DNA from: Microtetraspora glauca
GTDB taxonomy: Bacteria > Actinomycetota > Actinomycetes > Streptosporangiales > Streptosporangiaceae
Assembly: GCA_001570385.1 (NCBI GenBank)
Contig: BBYL01000025.1
Coordinates: 79,031-143,030 of the forward strand
DNA length: 64,000 nucleotides
Direction: 5' to 3'
A model generated the notes under the pieces. That model saw only the letters and a list, made by a program, of their open reading frames with translations. It made no database searches and was not told the DNA's origin. Positions 15,670 to 24,567 of the stretch are shown piece by piece. Position 1 is the first letter of the stretch. Each line of letters begins with the position of its first letter. The translations under genes were made by a program, and so were the position numbers.

Positions 15670-17229
15670 TCAGGCGCCGATCGCCGGGGGCTTGAGGTCG
15701 CGCTTGACGATCTTTCCGGCCGCGTTCCGGGGAAGAGTCGTGACGACCTCCCAGCGCTTGGGCACCTTGTAGCCCGCCAGGCTGGTACGGCAGTGCGCCT
15801 CCAGGCCGGCGAGCAGGCCGGGGTCGACGGTCGGTCCGGCGGCCCCGCCGCGGAGGACGACGTACGCCATGACCTCCTCGCCCCACGTCTCGGACGGGAC
15901 GCCGACCACCGCCGCCTCGGCGATCGACTCGTGCGCTGCCAGCACGTCCTCGACCTCGCGGGGGTAGACGTTGATCCCGCCCGAAATGATCATGTCCTTC
16001 TTGCGGTCGATGATGTGGATGTAGCCCTCGTCATCGCGCACCACGATGTCACCGCAGGTCAGGAAGCCGTCATCCGTGGTGCACTCGTCGGTCGCCGCGG
16101 GGTTCCGGTGGTAGCCGTTCATCAGGAACGGGGAGCGGCTGAACAGTTCTCCGGGCTGTCCCGGCTCGACCGGATCGCCGTCCTCGTCGACGATCCGCAA
16201 CTCCGTCATGTACCAGGCGTGGCCGACCGACCCCGGCTTGCGGTGCTGGTCCGCCGGGCGGAGGTTGGTCACGATGCCCGCCTCGGTGGAGCCGTACAGC
16301 TCATGCACGCCGCAGGCGGGGAACGTCTCCATGACCCACTGCTTGAGCGGCCAGGGCAGCGCGGCGGCGTTGAAGTACAGCGTGTCGAGGCTGCTCAGGT
16401 CCCTCGCCGCCAGCTTCCCGCCGTCCAGCGCGCGGAGCATCTGCGCGTGCGTCGGCACCAGGAAGGCGGACTGGGCACGGTCCCTCTCGACGAGGTGCAG
16501 CAGCGCCTCAGGATCCCACTTGCGCAGCATCGTGACCGTGCCGCCGGTGTAGACCGGGGCGTACCCGAAGGCGAAGCCGGCGCCGTGGTACATGGGCGCC
16601 ACCGCGACCGACACCCGGCCGGTGCCGAGTCCCCACTCCATCGCGGAGCAGTAGAACGTCAGGGACCGGCTCCGGTGGCTGATCAGCACACCCTTGGGCC
16701 GTCCGGTCGTACCCGACGTGTACGTGATGCAGAACGGGTCGAGTTCGTCCACCCGCACCGCGGGGTCCACCGCCCGCGCGCCGGCGAGCGCGTCCTCGTA
16801 CGCCGGGCCGATCTGGGTGCCGTCGATGGAGAGCGTGACCAGGCGCGACTCCTCGACCGCGTCGCCCACCACGGAGGCGAGGGCGTCGTCCAGGATGACC
16901 GCACCCGCGCCCGAGTGCTCCAGGATGTACCGCGCCTCGCCCGGGGTGAGGCGGGGGTTGAGCGGCACCATGAGCAGCCCCGCCTTGGCGATCCCGGCCG
17001 CGATCTCCGGGTATTCGAGCCGGTTCCCGAGCAGTACCGCGACAGGCCGGCCGGGCGTGAGACCCCGCGCCAGGAGCGAGGCGGCCAGGCGGTTCGAGCG
17101 TTCGTCGAGCGCGGCGTAGGTGAGGGCGCGGTCGCCGTCGATCACCGCGGTCGCCCGGGGGGTGGCGCGGGCGAACTCCCGTACGCCGCCCGCGATCGAC
17201 AGAGGAGCACCTCCACGATGGACGGGCAT
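15670..17229 (-). CDS. AMP-forming acyl-CoA synthetase (ANL superfamily)
   Basis: The 519-residue enzyme has the full ANL set: the phosphate loop YTSGTTGRPKGV (about 167-178), YGSTEAG in the adenylate site, the hinge region GDIVVRDDEGYIHIIDRKKDMIISGG, and the C-terminal catalytic lysine in NAAGKIVKRD. It makes acyl-CoA from a carboxylic acid, ATP and CoA through an acyl-adenylate. The substrate is not readable. GGAAG lies a few bases before the ATG. With the CoA-transferase at 4921 the island has two separate ways to load CoA, perhaps for two different intermediates. A partial operator lies 29 bases upstream. Confidence 0.94.
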   Translation of the reverse strand: MPVHRGGAPLSIAGGVREFARATPRATAVIDGDRALTYAALDERSNRLAASLLARGLTPGRPVAVLLGNRLEYPEIAAGIAKAGLLMVPLNPRLTPGEARYILEHSGAGAVILDDALASVVGDAVEESRLVTLSIDGTQIGPAYEDALAGARAVDPAVRVDELDPFCITYTSGTTGRPKGVLISHRSRSLTFYCSAMEWGLGTGRVSVAVAPMYHGAGFAFGYAPVYTGGTVTMLRKWDPEALLHLVERDRAQSAFLVPTHAQMLRALDGGKLAARDLSSLDTLYFNAAALPWPLKQWVMETFPACGVHELYGSTEAGIVTNLRPADQHRKPGSVGHAWYMTELRIVDEDGDPVEPGQPGELFSRSPFLMNGYHRNPAATDECTTDDGFLTCGDIVVRDDEGYIHIIDRKKDMIISGGINVYPREVEDVLAAHESIAEAAVVGVPSETWGEEVMAYVVLRGGAAGPTVDPGLLAGLEAHCRTSLAGYKVPKRWEVVTTLPRNAAGKIVKRDLKPPAIGA

Positions 17230-17257
17230 GCTACTTCCTTCCGTGAAGCCGTAGATG

Positions 17258-17282
17258 GTGCGACATATTGGAACAACGTTTC
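17258..17282 (+). promoter_or_regulatory. IclR-type operator core before the acyl-CoA synthetase gene
   Basis: TGGAACAACGTTTCA (17269-17283) is a near-perfect core (GGAAC-N3-GTTTC). The third half-site, seven bases away at 17258-17262, is degenerate (GTGCG). The site lies 29 bases upstream of the minus-strand start at 17229. Confidence 0.6.
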
Positions 17283-17300
17283 ATCAGGTAGGGCAAGGGG

Positions 17301-18272
17301 TCAGTCGCGGGGCTGCCACAGCGTGACCGAGACGCCGTTCGGGGTGTCGGCGGTGGCCACGATCGCGCGCCCGTGCAGCGGGTCGTCGGTCTCGACCGGA
17401 GAGGTCAGCACCCGTCCGCCGGTCCTGCGGACGCTCTCCAGCGCCGCCTCCAGGTCCCGGGTGCGGACCGACCAGCCGCTGTGGCCGAGCGAGCGGGCCG
17501 GACGCTGGGTCGCCCGGCGGTCCACGCCGTGCTCGCCCGCGGCCGACGTGACCTCGATGCGGGCGGTCTTCTCCCCGGCCAGGAAGGCCAGGCGCATCTT
17601 GGTGCCCGCGGGCAGCCCGGCCACCTTGTCGAAGCCGGGGGAGGAGAAGACCACGTCGTACCAGACCGCCATGCCCAGACCCTCGGGTCCCCAGAAGCCC
17701 ACCTCGGCGTCGGCGTCGGGGACGTGGCAGACGACCGAAGTCAGCTCGGTGTACGACCGCTCGGGGTCGGCGGCCCACGCCTCGGTGCCGCGTACGGCGG
17801 CGGGCTGGACGAAGACCACGACCGTCCCGTCCGGGGCCGGGCACACGCCCTGCGTGACCTGGACCTCGCGCTCGCCGACCGCGACGCCGTACGTGGTGGG
17901 CGGGGTGGCCCAGTCCCGGCCGGACCGGCCGAGTTCGGCGTGCGCGGCCTCGATGTCGCGGGCGTACATGTCGATCCCGACCAGGCCGACGTCGAGGTTG
18001 TGCGGCGGGTCGGCGGGCGCGATCGGCTCCGGCACGCGTACCAGGTGGATCCGCCCGGTGCCGGCTCCGGCGGCGGCCAGCGCGATGGCCTCGACGTCCG
18101 CGGGGCCCGAGGCCCACAGCGCGTCGGCGACGGCCCCGGGGACGACGCCTTCCGCAGCCACCTCGTAGCCCAGTTCGCCGACGAAGAAGTCCAGGTGGGG
18201 GCCGAACTCGGTGACGCCGACGATGGCGGCGGTGATGCCCTCGACCAGTGGCTGCGGGGTTGTCTCGGTCAC
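17301..18272 (-). CDS. VOC (glyoxalase/bleomycin-resistance) superfamily protein, two-module
   Basis: The 323-residue product is long enough for two VOC modules (about 10-150 and 165-320), the second ending GVSVTLWQPRD. Ligand-like His/Glu positions occur (GRIHLVRVPEP, VVCHVPDAD, HSGWSVRTRD), but a complete His-His-Glu triad cannot be assigned by eye. The superfamily includes extradiol dioxygenases, glyoxalases and methylmalonyl-CoA epimerase. The start is GTG with GAAGGGA upstream. A full composite operator lies 24 bases before it, so it belongs to the island's regulon. It could be the oxygenase or epimerase of the pathway; this is inference. Confidence 0.83.
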   Translation of the reverse strand: MTETTPQPLVEGITAAIVGVTEFGPHLDFFVGELGYEVAAEGVVPGAVADALWASGPADVEAIALAAAGAGTGRIHLVRVPEPIAPADPPHNLDVGLVGIDMYARDIEAAHAELGRSGRDWATPPTTYGVAVGEREVQVTQGVCPAPDGTVVVFVQPAAVRGTEAWAADPERSYTELTSVVCHVPDADAEVGFWGPEGLGMAVWYDVVFSSPGFDKVAGLPAGTKMRLAFLAGEKTARIEVTSAAGEHGVDRRATQRPARSLGHSGWSVRTRDLEAALESVRRTGGRVLTSPVETDDPLHGRAIVATADTPNGVSVTLWQPRD

Positions 18273-18295
18273 GGTGATCCCTTCTCAACGTGTCT

Positions 18296-18320
18296 GTTCC
18301 TTCTATCGGAACACTGTTCC
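18296..18320 (+). promoter_or_regulatory. Composite IclR-type operator between divergent genes
   Basis: GTTCC-N7-GGAAC-N3-GTTCC is the best full match in the window; the core CGGAACACTGTTCCA has perfect five-base arms. It lies 24 bases before the - VOC gene and 90 bases before the + lipocalin-like gene. Confidence 0.75.
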
Positions 18321-18410
18321 ATTCAATCCGAGATCACGCTAGGCTCGCCGCCGACGGCCTGTCAACGGCCCGTTCACCACTCCGCGATCACCTGTGACCA
18401 GGGAGGACCT

Positions 18411-18860
18411 ATGCGCGCGGCGCTTTCCGGGATGCCGATCATCAGCAAGCACCTCGGCGAATGGCGGGGCGAGTACATCCACATCGCCGCCGACGGCACC
18501 ATCGTCGACCGGCACGCGTCCCACCTGTACTGCCGAGTCCCCGAGGACGGCTCGTACGACATCCTGCAGACGAACACCTACACCTGGGCGGACGGCCGGG
18601 AGGAGGCGTTCGACTTCGGCGGGAAGCTCGACGCCGACGGTGTCTGCCACTTCGACACCGACCGCATCATCGGCGAGATGAGCCAGGTCGACGACCAGAC
18701 GATCGTGCTGACGTGGTCGTACAAGAACGACCCGGACAACTACCTGTACGAGCTGATCCAGCTCTCCCGTGACGGCCTGCACAAGTGCCGTACCTGGCAG
18801 TGGATGGACGGCGACCGCCTGGTCAAGCGCACTGTCATCAACGAGACCAAGGTCGCCTGA
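18411..18860 (+). CDS. Lipocalin-like (DUF3598-type) protein, unknown function
   Basis: This 149-residue protein begins at ATG with GGGAGG at 18401-18406. It has G-E-W-R-G-E-Y at residues 15-21, then alternating strands (SHLYCRVPEDGSYDILQTNTY, TIVLTWSYKND) and ends VKRTVINETKVA. The order G-x-W-x-G-x-Y, aromatic-rich strands, then an R-T-W region parallels the 1527-2000 protein, so both look like small calycin barrels. It is divergent from the VOC gene across a shared operator. The function is unknown; a role in binding or isomerising an intermediate is possible. Confidence 0.78.
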   Translation: MRAALSGMPIISKHLGEWRGEYIHIAADGTIVDRHASHLYCRVPEDGSYDILQTNTYTWADGREEAFDFGGKLDADGVCHFDTDRIIGEMSQVDDQTIVLTWSYKNDPDNYLYELIQLSRDGLHKCRTWQWMDGDRLVKRTVINETKVA

Positions 18861-19046
18861 ACCCGCGTCAGCGCCTCGTCCGCGTCCCGGTGTCCTCTGC
18901 GGCGCCTCCGGGGCGCGGCGGACCCTCGTCGGCCTCCGTCGAACCGGGGATGAATCGGAGGTGAATCGGAGGTGAACCGGGACGGCGTTCCGTGAGATCC
19001 GGCAATTCCGTCTGGCCCCTTCCGCACCCCCCTTCCCGCAACTACT

Positions 19047-19083
19047 ATTCCGCTCACGGAAATCATGTTCCGTTTCGCGGAAC
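19047..19083 (+). promoter_or_regulatory. IclR-type operator cluster before the Dpp-type transporter operon
   Basis: Four half-sites occur in a row: ATTCC-N6-GGAAA-N4-GTTCC-N7-GGAAC. The last pair has the N7 spacing of the other sites, with perfect GTTCCG/CGGAAC arms. It ends 32 bases before the ATG at 19116. The N3 core is altered to N4 here, so binding may differ in strength. Confidence 0.65.
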
Positions 19084-19115
19084 ACGCGATGCCTATATAC
19101 AAATGAGGACCCGGG

Positions 19116-20084
19116 ATGCTTCGGTATGTCGGACGTCGGGTCGCCGGCCTCGCGCTGGTCCTGCTCATCGTCTTGACTCTCGTCTTCTTCATGCTCAGGG
19201 CCGCCCCCGGCGGTCCGGTCGACGCCTATCTCGGGATGAACCCCACCCCGGAGAAGCGGGCCGAAGTGGAGCACCGCTTCGGTCTCGATCAGCCCATCTG
19301 GGTGCAGTACGCCAAGTTCCTGGGCAATCTCGCCTCCGGCGACCTCGGTAACTCGCTCTTCAGTGACCGGCCGGTGAGCGCCATCATCGGGGAGCGGCTG
19401 CCGGTCACCCTCGAACTCAGTCTGGCCGCCTTCCTCTTCTGGGTCGTGGTCGGTCTCGCCGCCGGAGCGCTCGCCGCCCGCAGGCGCGACTCGTTCGTGG
19501 ACGGGCTCGTCCGCGTGGGCAGCGTCGTCGCGCTGTCCATCCCGAGCTTCTGGCTGGCGCTCGTCCTGGTCGTCGTCTTCGGGCTCTACATCAAGGGGGT
19601 GCTGCCCTCCAGCGGCTGGGTGCCCTTCACCGAGGATCCGTGGGAGAACCTGCGCGGCGTGGTGTTACCGGCCTTCGCCCTCGGACTCGGCTCGGGTGCG
19701 GTCATCGCCCGTACGCTGCGCGCGTCCATGATCGAGACGACGCGGGCGGACTACGTGTCCTTCGCCCGCGCCATGGGGATGCCCGAGCGCCGCGTCCTGC
19801 GCCGGATCACGCTGCGCAACGCGATCATCCCGACGGCGACCGTGATCGGGCTCATGCTCGGCGTGTTCGTCAGCGGGACCGTGCTCGTGGAGAACGTGTT
19901 CAACATCCCCGGGATCGGCCAGACCATCGTCGGCGCGTTCCGCCAGCACGACTATCCGCTGGCCATCGCCTGCACGCTGATCACCGCCACGGTGTTCCTC
20001 GTCGCCAACCTGGTCGTCGATCTCCTCTACTTCGTGCTCAACCCCCGGATTCGCGCCGGGTTCCTGAACGGGACGGCTCGCTAG
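19116..20084 (+). CDS. Dpp/Opp-type ABC transporter permease (DppB-like)
   Basis: This 322-residue inner-membrane protein has the family N-terminus (MLRYVGRRVAGLALVLLIV), GGPVDAYLG, and the EAA loop ending in VLVENVFNIPGIGQTIVGA. About six spans are visible. It is first of five genes encoding a complete solute-importing ABC system (two permeases, lipoprotein receptor, two ATPases) followed by the nitrilase-fold gene. An operator of the island lies just upstream. The substrate class is peptides or other small polar compounds; given the context, the pathway substrate is likely. Confidence 0.93.
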   Translation: MLRYVGRRVAGLALVLLIVLTLVFFMLRAAPGGPVDAYLGMNPTPEKRAEVEHRFGLDQPIWVQYAKFLGNLASGDLGNSLFSDRPVSAIIGERLPVTLELSLAAFLFWVVVGLAAGALAARRRDSFVDGLVRVGSVVALSIPSFWLALVLVVVFGLYIKGVLPSSGWVPFTEDPWENLRGVVLPAFALGLGSGAVIARTLRASMIETTRADYVSFARAMGMPERRVLRRITLRNAIIPTATVIGLMLGVFVSGTVLVENVFNIPGIGQTIVGAFRQHDYPLAIACTLITATVFLVANLVVDLLYFVLNPRIRAGFLNGTAR

Positions 20085-20086
20085 AC

Positions 20087-20980
20087 ATGGTGATGACCCG
20101 AGTGCTCCCACGCTCCCGGACCTCCCGGCTCAGGGTGCCGCGGATGTCCGCGCTGACCTGGAGCGGCCTGGTCCTGCTGCTGCTGTTCCTGCTGCTGGCC
20201 GTGGTCGGCCCCCTGGTCGCCGGCACGTCGACCGCCCGGACCGGTGACACCCTCGCCGCGCCGGGTGCGGCGCACCTGTTCGGCACCGACCACCTCCAGC
20301 GGGACCTGTTCGCCCGTACGGCGGAGGGCGCCAGGGTGTCGCTGCTGGTGGCGGTGGCCGGGGTCGGGTTCGGGCTGGTGGTCGCGGTTCCCGCCGGTCT
20401 GGTGGCCGGGTATTTCGGCGGCCGCTGGCCGGACGATCTGATCATGCGGATCCTGGAGGCGCTCCAGGCACTGCCGCTGTTCGTCTTCGCGCTGTTCGTC
20501 ATCGGCGTCACCGGGACCGGCGACTCCCAGATCGGTCCTGTCACCCTCACCTCGACGACCAAGGTCGTGCTGCTCCTCGGCGTCGGCTTCATCCCGTACT
20601 TCGCCCGGGTGACCCGGTCGGCCACGCTCGTCGAGGTCCAGGAGGACTACGTCGACGCGCTGCGGGTGGTCGGCGTCCCCCGATGGCGCATCATCGCCGG
20701 AGAGATCCTGGTCAACGTGCTGCCGCCGGTCCTGGTCCAGGCGTTCCTGTGGATCGGGGTGGCGATCTTCGCGGAGAGCGCCCTCAGCTTCCTCGGCCTC
20801 GGGATCCAGCCGCCCCAGCCCAGCCTGGGCAACATCCTCGGGGACGCGACCGGCTACATGCTGCTCGGCGCGTGGTGGTACTCGATCATCCCGGGCCTGG
20901 TCATCCTCGTCGCCACGATCGGCTTCAACCTCGTCGGGGACGGCCTCGGCGACGCTCTCGACGCTGACAACCGCCGCTGA
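20087..20980 (+). CDS. Dpp/Opp-type ABC transporter permease (DppC-like)
   Basis: This 297-residue protein has the DppC pattern HLFGTDHLQRDLFARTAEGARVSL, the EAA loop (VEVQEDYVDALRVVGVPRWRI) and the C-terminal FAESALSFLGLGIQPPQPSLG. The ATG lies two bases after the dppB-like stop; another ATG two codons on is possible. It pairs with the preceding permease to form the membrane channel. Confidence 0.93.
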   Translation: MVMTRVLPRSRTSRLRVPRMSALTWSGLVLLLLFLLLAVVGPLVAGTSTARTGDTLAAPGAAHLFGTDHLQRDLFARTAEGARVSLLVAVAGVGFGLVVAVPAGLVAGYFGGRWPDDLIMRILEALQALPLFVFALFVIGVTGTGDSQIGPVTLTSTTKVVLLLGVGFIPYFARVTRSATLVEVQEDYVDALRVVGVPRWRIIAGEILVNVLPPVLVQAFLWIGVAIFAESALSFLGLGIQPPQPSLGNILGDATGYMLLGAWWYSIIPGLVILVATIGFNLVGDGLGDALDADNRR

Positions 20981-21025
20981 GCCGTACCGCTCTGCACCCC
21001 CCTACACCTTTTGAGGAAATAAGTG

Positions 21026-22594
21026 ATGATTAATCACAACATGTCCACGTTTGATCGTCGGCGGTTCCTGACGATGACCGGAGTCCTCACCGCCGGAGCG
21101 CTCGCGCTGGCCGCGTGCGGCACGGACGACTCCGCCACCGGCGGCGCGGCCAAGGAAGGCAAGAAGGTCGAGACGATCACGTTCGGCGTCGTCTCCATCT
21201 CCGACTACATGAACCCGCTGACCAACACCTCCAAGCGGGTGCACTGGATCACCGACCCGGTCGTGGAGTCCCTCTACACCTACGACGCGTCGCTGAAGTC
21301 GATCCCGCTGCTCGCCGACGGCGAGCCCGAGATCTCCGATGACGGCCTGACCTGGACGATCAAGCTGAAGCAGGGCGTGACCTTCCACAACGGCGACCCG
21401 CTCACCGCCGACGACGTGGTGGCGTCGCTCACGTTCGTCAGCAACCCCAAGAGCACGAGCGACTGGACCACGTTCTTCGCCTACTACGTCAAGAGCGCCG
21501 AGGCCGTCGACAAGCAGACCGTGAAGATCACGCTGACCACGCCGTTCGGCGTGCTCCGCTCGCACCTCACCAACCTGCCCATCGTGCACAAGGCGTTCGT
21601 GGAGCGGACCGACACCACCATGGGCACCGGCCCGTTCAAGGTGGACAAGGTGGCCCAGGGACGGCAGGTCACGCTGAGCCGCAACGACGCCTACCACGGC
21701 ACCAAGCCGGAGCTGAAGGGCGTCGTCTTCGAGGCCATCCCCGACCCGGCCACCCGGCTGGTCAACCTGCGCGAAGGCAAGATCCACATCATGACCGACG
21801 TCTCCCCGGAGAGCGTCGCCCTGCTCAAGCAGGACAGCCAGATCACGGTGCACGAGGTGGACGCGCCCAGCGACATCATCACGTACTTCGTGGCGAACAA
21901 GGCGCCCTTCGACGACGTCAAGGTGCGCCAGGCGCTCGCGTACGCGATGGACCGCAAGGGCGTACGCGACATCGTGTACGCGGGGACCGCGAAGATCGCC
22001 CAGGGTCCGGTCGGCCCGGCCGTCGAGGGCCACGACTCCTCGCTCCAGATCTACGGCGAGGCGCCCGACTACGCGAAGGCCAAGGCGCTCCTGGCCGAGG
22101 CGGGAGTGTCCTCCCTGGAGTTCACCCTGATGGTCACCAGCGACGCGGTGATGAAGAACGTCGGCCAGGTGCTCGCCGAAGGCTGGAAGCAGGCCGGCAT
22201 CACCTGCACCCTCGAAGTCCTCGACTTCAGCCCGTGGGTGAAGAACTGGGCGTCCGGCAAGTACCAGATGGCGATGACCGGGTTCGAGAGCGGCTTCGGC
22301 GGCGGCCGCACGGCGGTCACCGTGCTCGGCCCGATGAGCTCGAAGAACCCGCTCAACTTCGGTTACAAGAACGACGAGGTGGACAAGCTGCTCGGCGAGG
22401 CGTGGGCCACCACCGACGACGCCGCGCGCGTCGAGGCCTGCAAGAAGATCAACGGGATCCTCGCGAACGACGCCATCATGATCCCGCCGGTCTACCCCCG
22501 GCTCGTCGTGGCGCAGCGCAAGGAGATCTCGCCCCTCGACGAGAAGCTCATGGGCGTCAGCCGGGTCTCGCTTCCCCCGGTGCACTCGGTCTGA
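21026..22594 (+). CDS. Extracellular solute-binding lipoprotein, family 5 (DppA/OppA-like)
   Basis: This 522-residue receptor opens with a twin-arginine-like signal (DRRRFLTM), a hydrophobic stretch and a lipobox LAAC, so it should be a lipoprotein outside the membrane. The two-lobed SBP_bac_5 signatures follow: LADGEPEISDDGLTWTIKL, GVTFHNGDPLTADDVVASL and TGPFKV. I chose ATG 21026, seven bases past GAGGAAA; GTG 21023 and ATG 21041 are alternatives. It binds the ligand for the adjoining permeases. Binding-pocket residues do not identify the ligand. Confidence 0.93.
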   Translation: MINHNMSTFDRRRFLTMTGVLTAGALALAACGTDDSATGGAAKEGKKVETITFGVVSISDYMNPLTNTSKRVHWITDPVVESLYTYDASLKSIPLLADGEPEISDDGLTWTIKLKQGVTFHNGDPLTADDVVASLTFVSNPKSTSDWTTFFAYYVKSAEAVDKQTVKITLTTPFGVLRSHLTNLPIVHKAFVERTDTTMGTGPFKVDKVAQGRQVTLSRNDAYHGTKPELKGVVFEAIPDPATRLVNLREGKIHIMTDVSPESVALLKQDSQITVHEVDAPSDIITYFVANKAPFDDVKVRQALAYAMDRKGVRDIVYAGTAKIAQGPVGPAVEGHDSSLQIYGEAPDYAKAKALLAEAGVSSLEFTLMVTSDAVMKNVGQVLAEGWKQAGITCTLEVLDFSPWVKNWASGKYQMAMTGFESGFGGGRTAVTVLGPMSSKNPLNFGYKNDEVDKLLGEAWATTDDAARVEACKKINGILANDAIMIPPVYPRLVVAQRKEISPLDEKLMGVSRVSLPPVHSV

Positions 22595-23589
22595 TGGCGC
22601 CGGAGCCGAAGGCCGGCGGGGCGGCGGCGCCGTCCCCGGCCGGTCCCGCACTTCTGTCCGTACGGGACCTCGCCGTCACGTTCCGCACCAGGGACGGCGA
22701 GGTGCCCGCCGTGCGCGAGGTCTCCTTCGACCTGGCCCGCGGCGAGATCCTCGGCCTGGTCGGGGAGTCGGGATCGGGCAAGAGCACGCTGCTCACGGCG
22801 CTGATGCGCATGCTGCCGCGCAACGCCGGGATCACCGCCGGCCACATCGGCTTCGACGGCACCGACCTGCTGGCGCTGCGCGAGGACGGCATGCGCCGGC
22901 TGCGCGGCGACCGGATCGGCCTGATCCCGCAGCGGCCGATGACCTCGTTGTCACCGACCACGTCCGTCGGCCGTCAGCTCCGCTGGCACCTCGACGGGCT
23001 CGACGAGGGGCGGCTCAAGGAACTGCTCGGCGGTGTCGGGCTGGGCGCCGTGCTCGACCGGCTGGACAGCTATCCGTTCGAGTTCTCCGGCGGCCAGCTC
23101 CAGCGCCTGCTCATCGCGGTGGCCGCGCTCGGCAAGCAGCCCGACCTGCTGCTGGCCGACGAGCCGACCACGACGCTCGACGCCACCGTGCAGGCGCAGG
23201 TGCTGCGGCTGCTGCTGGAACTGCGCGACCGGGTCGGCCTGACGATGGTGTTCGTCACCCACGACCTGGGCGTGATCTCGCAGGTCAGCGATCGCATCGG
23301 GGTCATGTACGCCGGTCGGCTGGTCGAGGTCGCCCCGGCCCGTGAGCTGTTCGACGCGCCCAGGCACCCGTACACGCGGGCGCTGCTGGAGGCGATCCCC
23401 GGGCGGCACCGCCGGGGTGAGCCGCTGCGCTCCATTCCCGGCACGGTCACGGGCGCGAACCGGCTTCCCGGCTGCCCGTTCGCCCCGCGCTGCGCCGCCG
23501 TCGTCGACCGGTGCCACGAGGAGAACCCGGAGGTACGCGAGGTGGGAGAGTCGCTGGTGCGCTGCCATCGGGCGGGTGAGGACCTGTGA
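22594..23589 (+). CDS. Dpp/Opp-type ABC transporter ATP-binding protein (DppD-like)
   Basis: The 331-residue ATPase has Walker A GESGSGKST (about 55-63), signature FSGGQLQR, Walker B LLLADEPTTTLD, the switch His in FVTHDLG, and the oligopeptide-family C-terminal zone with cysteines (GCPFAPRCAAVVDRC). The ATG shares bases with the receptor's stop (TGATG). It works as a heterodimer with the next gene product. Confidence 0.94.
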   Translation: MAPEPKAGGAAAPSPAGPALLSVRDLAVTFRTRDGEVPAVREVSFDLARGEILGLVGESGSGKSTLLTALMRMLPRNAGITAGHIGFDGTDLLALREDGMRRLRGDRIGLIPQRPMTSLSPTTSVGRQLRWHLDGLDEGRLKELLGGVGLGAVLDRLDSYPFEFSGGQLQRLLIAVAALGKQPDLLLADEPTTTLDATVQAQVLRLLLELRDRVGLTMVFVTHDLGVISQVSDRIGVMYAGRLVEVAPARELFDAPRHPYTRALLEAIPGRHRRGEPLRSIPGTVTGANRLPGCPFAPRCAAVVDRCHEENPEVREVGESLVRCHRAGEDL

Positions 23590-24539
23590 GCGCCGTCAGG
23601 GCGGAGGATCTCAGGAAGCACTACCGGATCAGGTCCGGCCGCGGGGGCGAGGACCGGGTGGTGCACGCGGTCGACGGCGTCTCGTTCGAGGTGCCCGAGG
23701 GCCGCACGCTCGCGATCATCGGCGAGTCCGGCTGCGGCAAGTCGACGATCGCCCGCATGCTGGTCCGGCTCGCGGAGCCGACCGAGGGCCGGATCCTCGT
23801 CCACGGCGCCGAGGGCGTCGACCGGCGGGCGATCCAGCTCGTCTCACAGAACCCCTGGTCGGCGCTGAACCGGCGCAAGAGCATCCGCCACGCGCTGGAG
23901 CAGCCGCTGGCCGTGCACGGGCTGTACCCCGACAAGGCGGCGCGGGCCGCCCGGGTCCGCGAGCTGCTGCACCTGGTCGGCCTCACCGATGAATACCTCG
24001 GCCGCCGGCCCGGCGGCGTGAGCGGCGGAGAGCTGCAGCGCGTGACCGTCGCGAGGGCGCTGGCCGTCGAGCCGCGCGTCCTGGTGCTGGACGAGCCCAC
24101 CGCCAGCCTCGATGTCAGCGTCAAGGCGCTGCTCGTGAACCTGCTGCTCGACCTGAAGCGGCGCCTCGGGCTCAGCTACGTGCTCATCACGCACGAGATC
24201 GACATCGCCCGGCACCTGGCCGACGAGGTCGCGGTCATGTACCTCGGCCGGTTCGTCGAGACGGGCGACGCCGAGCGGATCTTCTCCGCCCCCCGGCACC
24301 CCTACACCCGCGCGCTGCTCGCCGCCGTGCCGGGGCCCGGCCGGGAGCCGGCCGCGCCGCTCCAGGGCGAGGTGCCGTCCGCGGTCGCGCCGCCGTCCGG
24401 CTGCCGGTTCCACACCCGGTGCCCGATGGCCGTCGACGCCTGCGCGCGCACCGAGCCGGCGCTCGAGCCGGACCAGGACGGACGGCTGGTGGCCTGCCTC
24501 CGCGCCGACGAGCTCCTCTCGCCCGCAGAAACCGTCTGA
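23586..24539 (+). CDS. Dpp/Opp-type ABC transporter ATP-binding protein (DppF-like)
   Basis: The 317-residue ATPase has Walker A GESGCGKST (about 46-54), signature VSGGELQRVTVARAL, Walker B LVLDEPTASLD and the switch His in LITHEID. The C-terminal oligopeptide-family extension ends with cysteines (CRFHTRCPMAVDAC). It starts at GTG overlapping the previous stop (GTGA), so translation is coupled. Confidence 0.94.
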   Translation: MSAVRAEDLRKHYRIRSGRGGEDRVVHAVDGVSFEVPEGRTLAIIGESGCGKSTIARMLVRLAEPTEGRILVHGAEGVDRRAIQLVSQNPWSALNRRKSIRHALEQPLAVHGLYPDKAARAARVRELLHLVGLTDEYLGRRPGGVSGGELQRVTVARALAVEPRVLVLDEPTASLDVSVKALLVNLLLDLKRRLGLSYVLITHEIDIARHLADEVAVMYLGRFVETGDAERIFSAPRHPYTRALLAAVPGPGREPAAPLQGEVPSAVAPPSGCRFHTRCPMAVDACARTEPALEPDQDGRLVACLRADELLSPAETV

Positions 24540-24567
24540 CGACAATCGCTGACAAGGAGACCAACCG

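Noticed and set aside
15643..18168. An 841-codon plus-strand open frame over the synthetase and VOC genes
   Set aside because: It runs antisense through two genes with full motifs, and its translation shows no fold.
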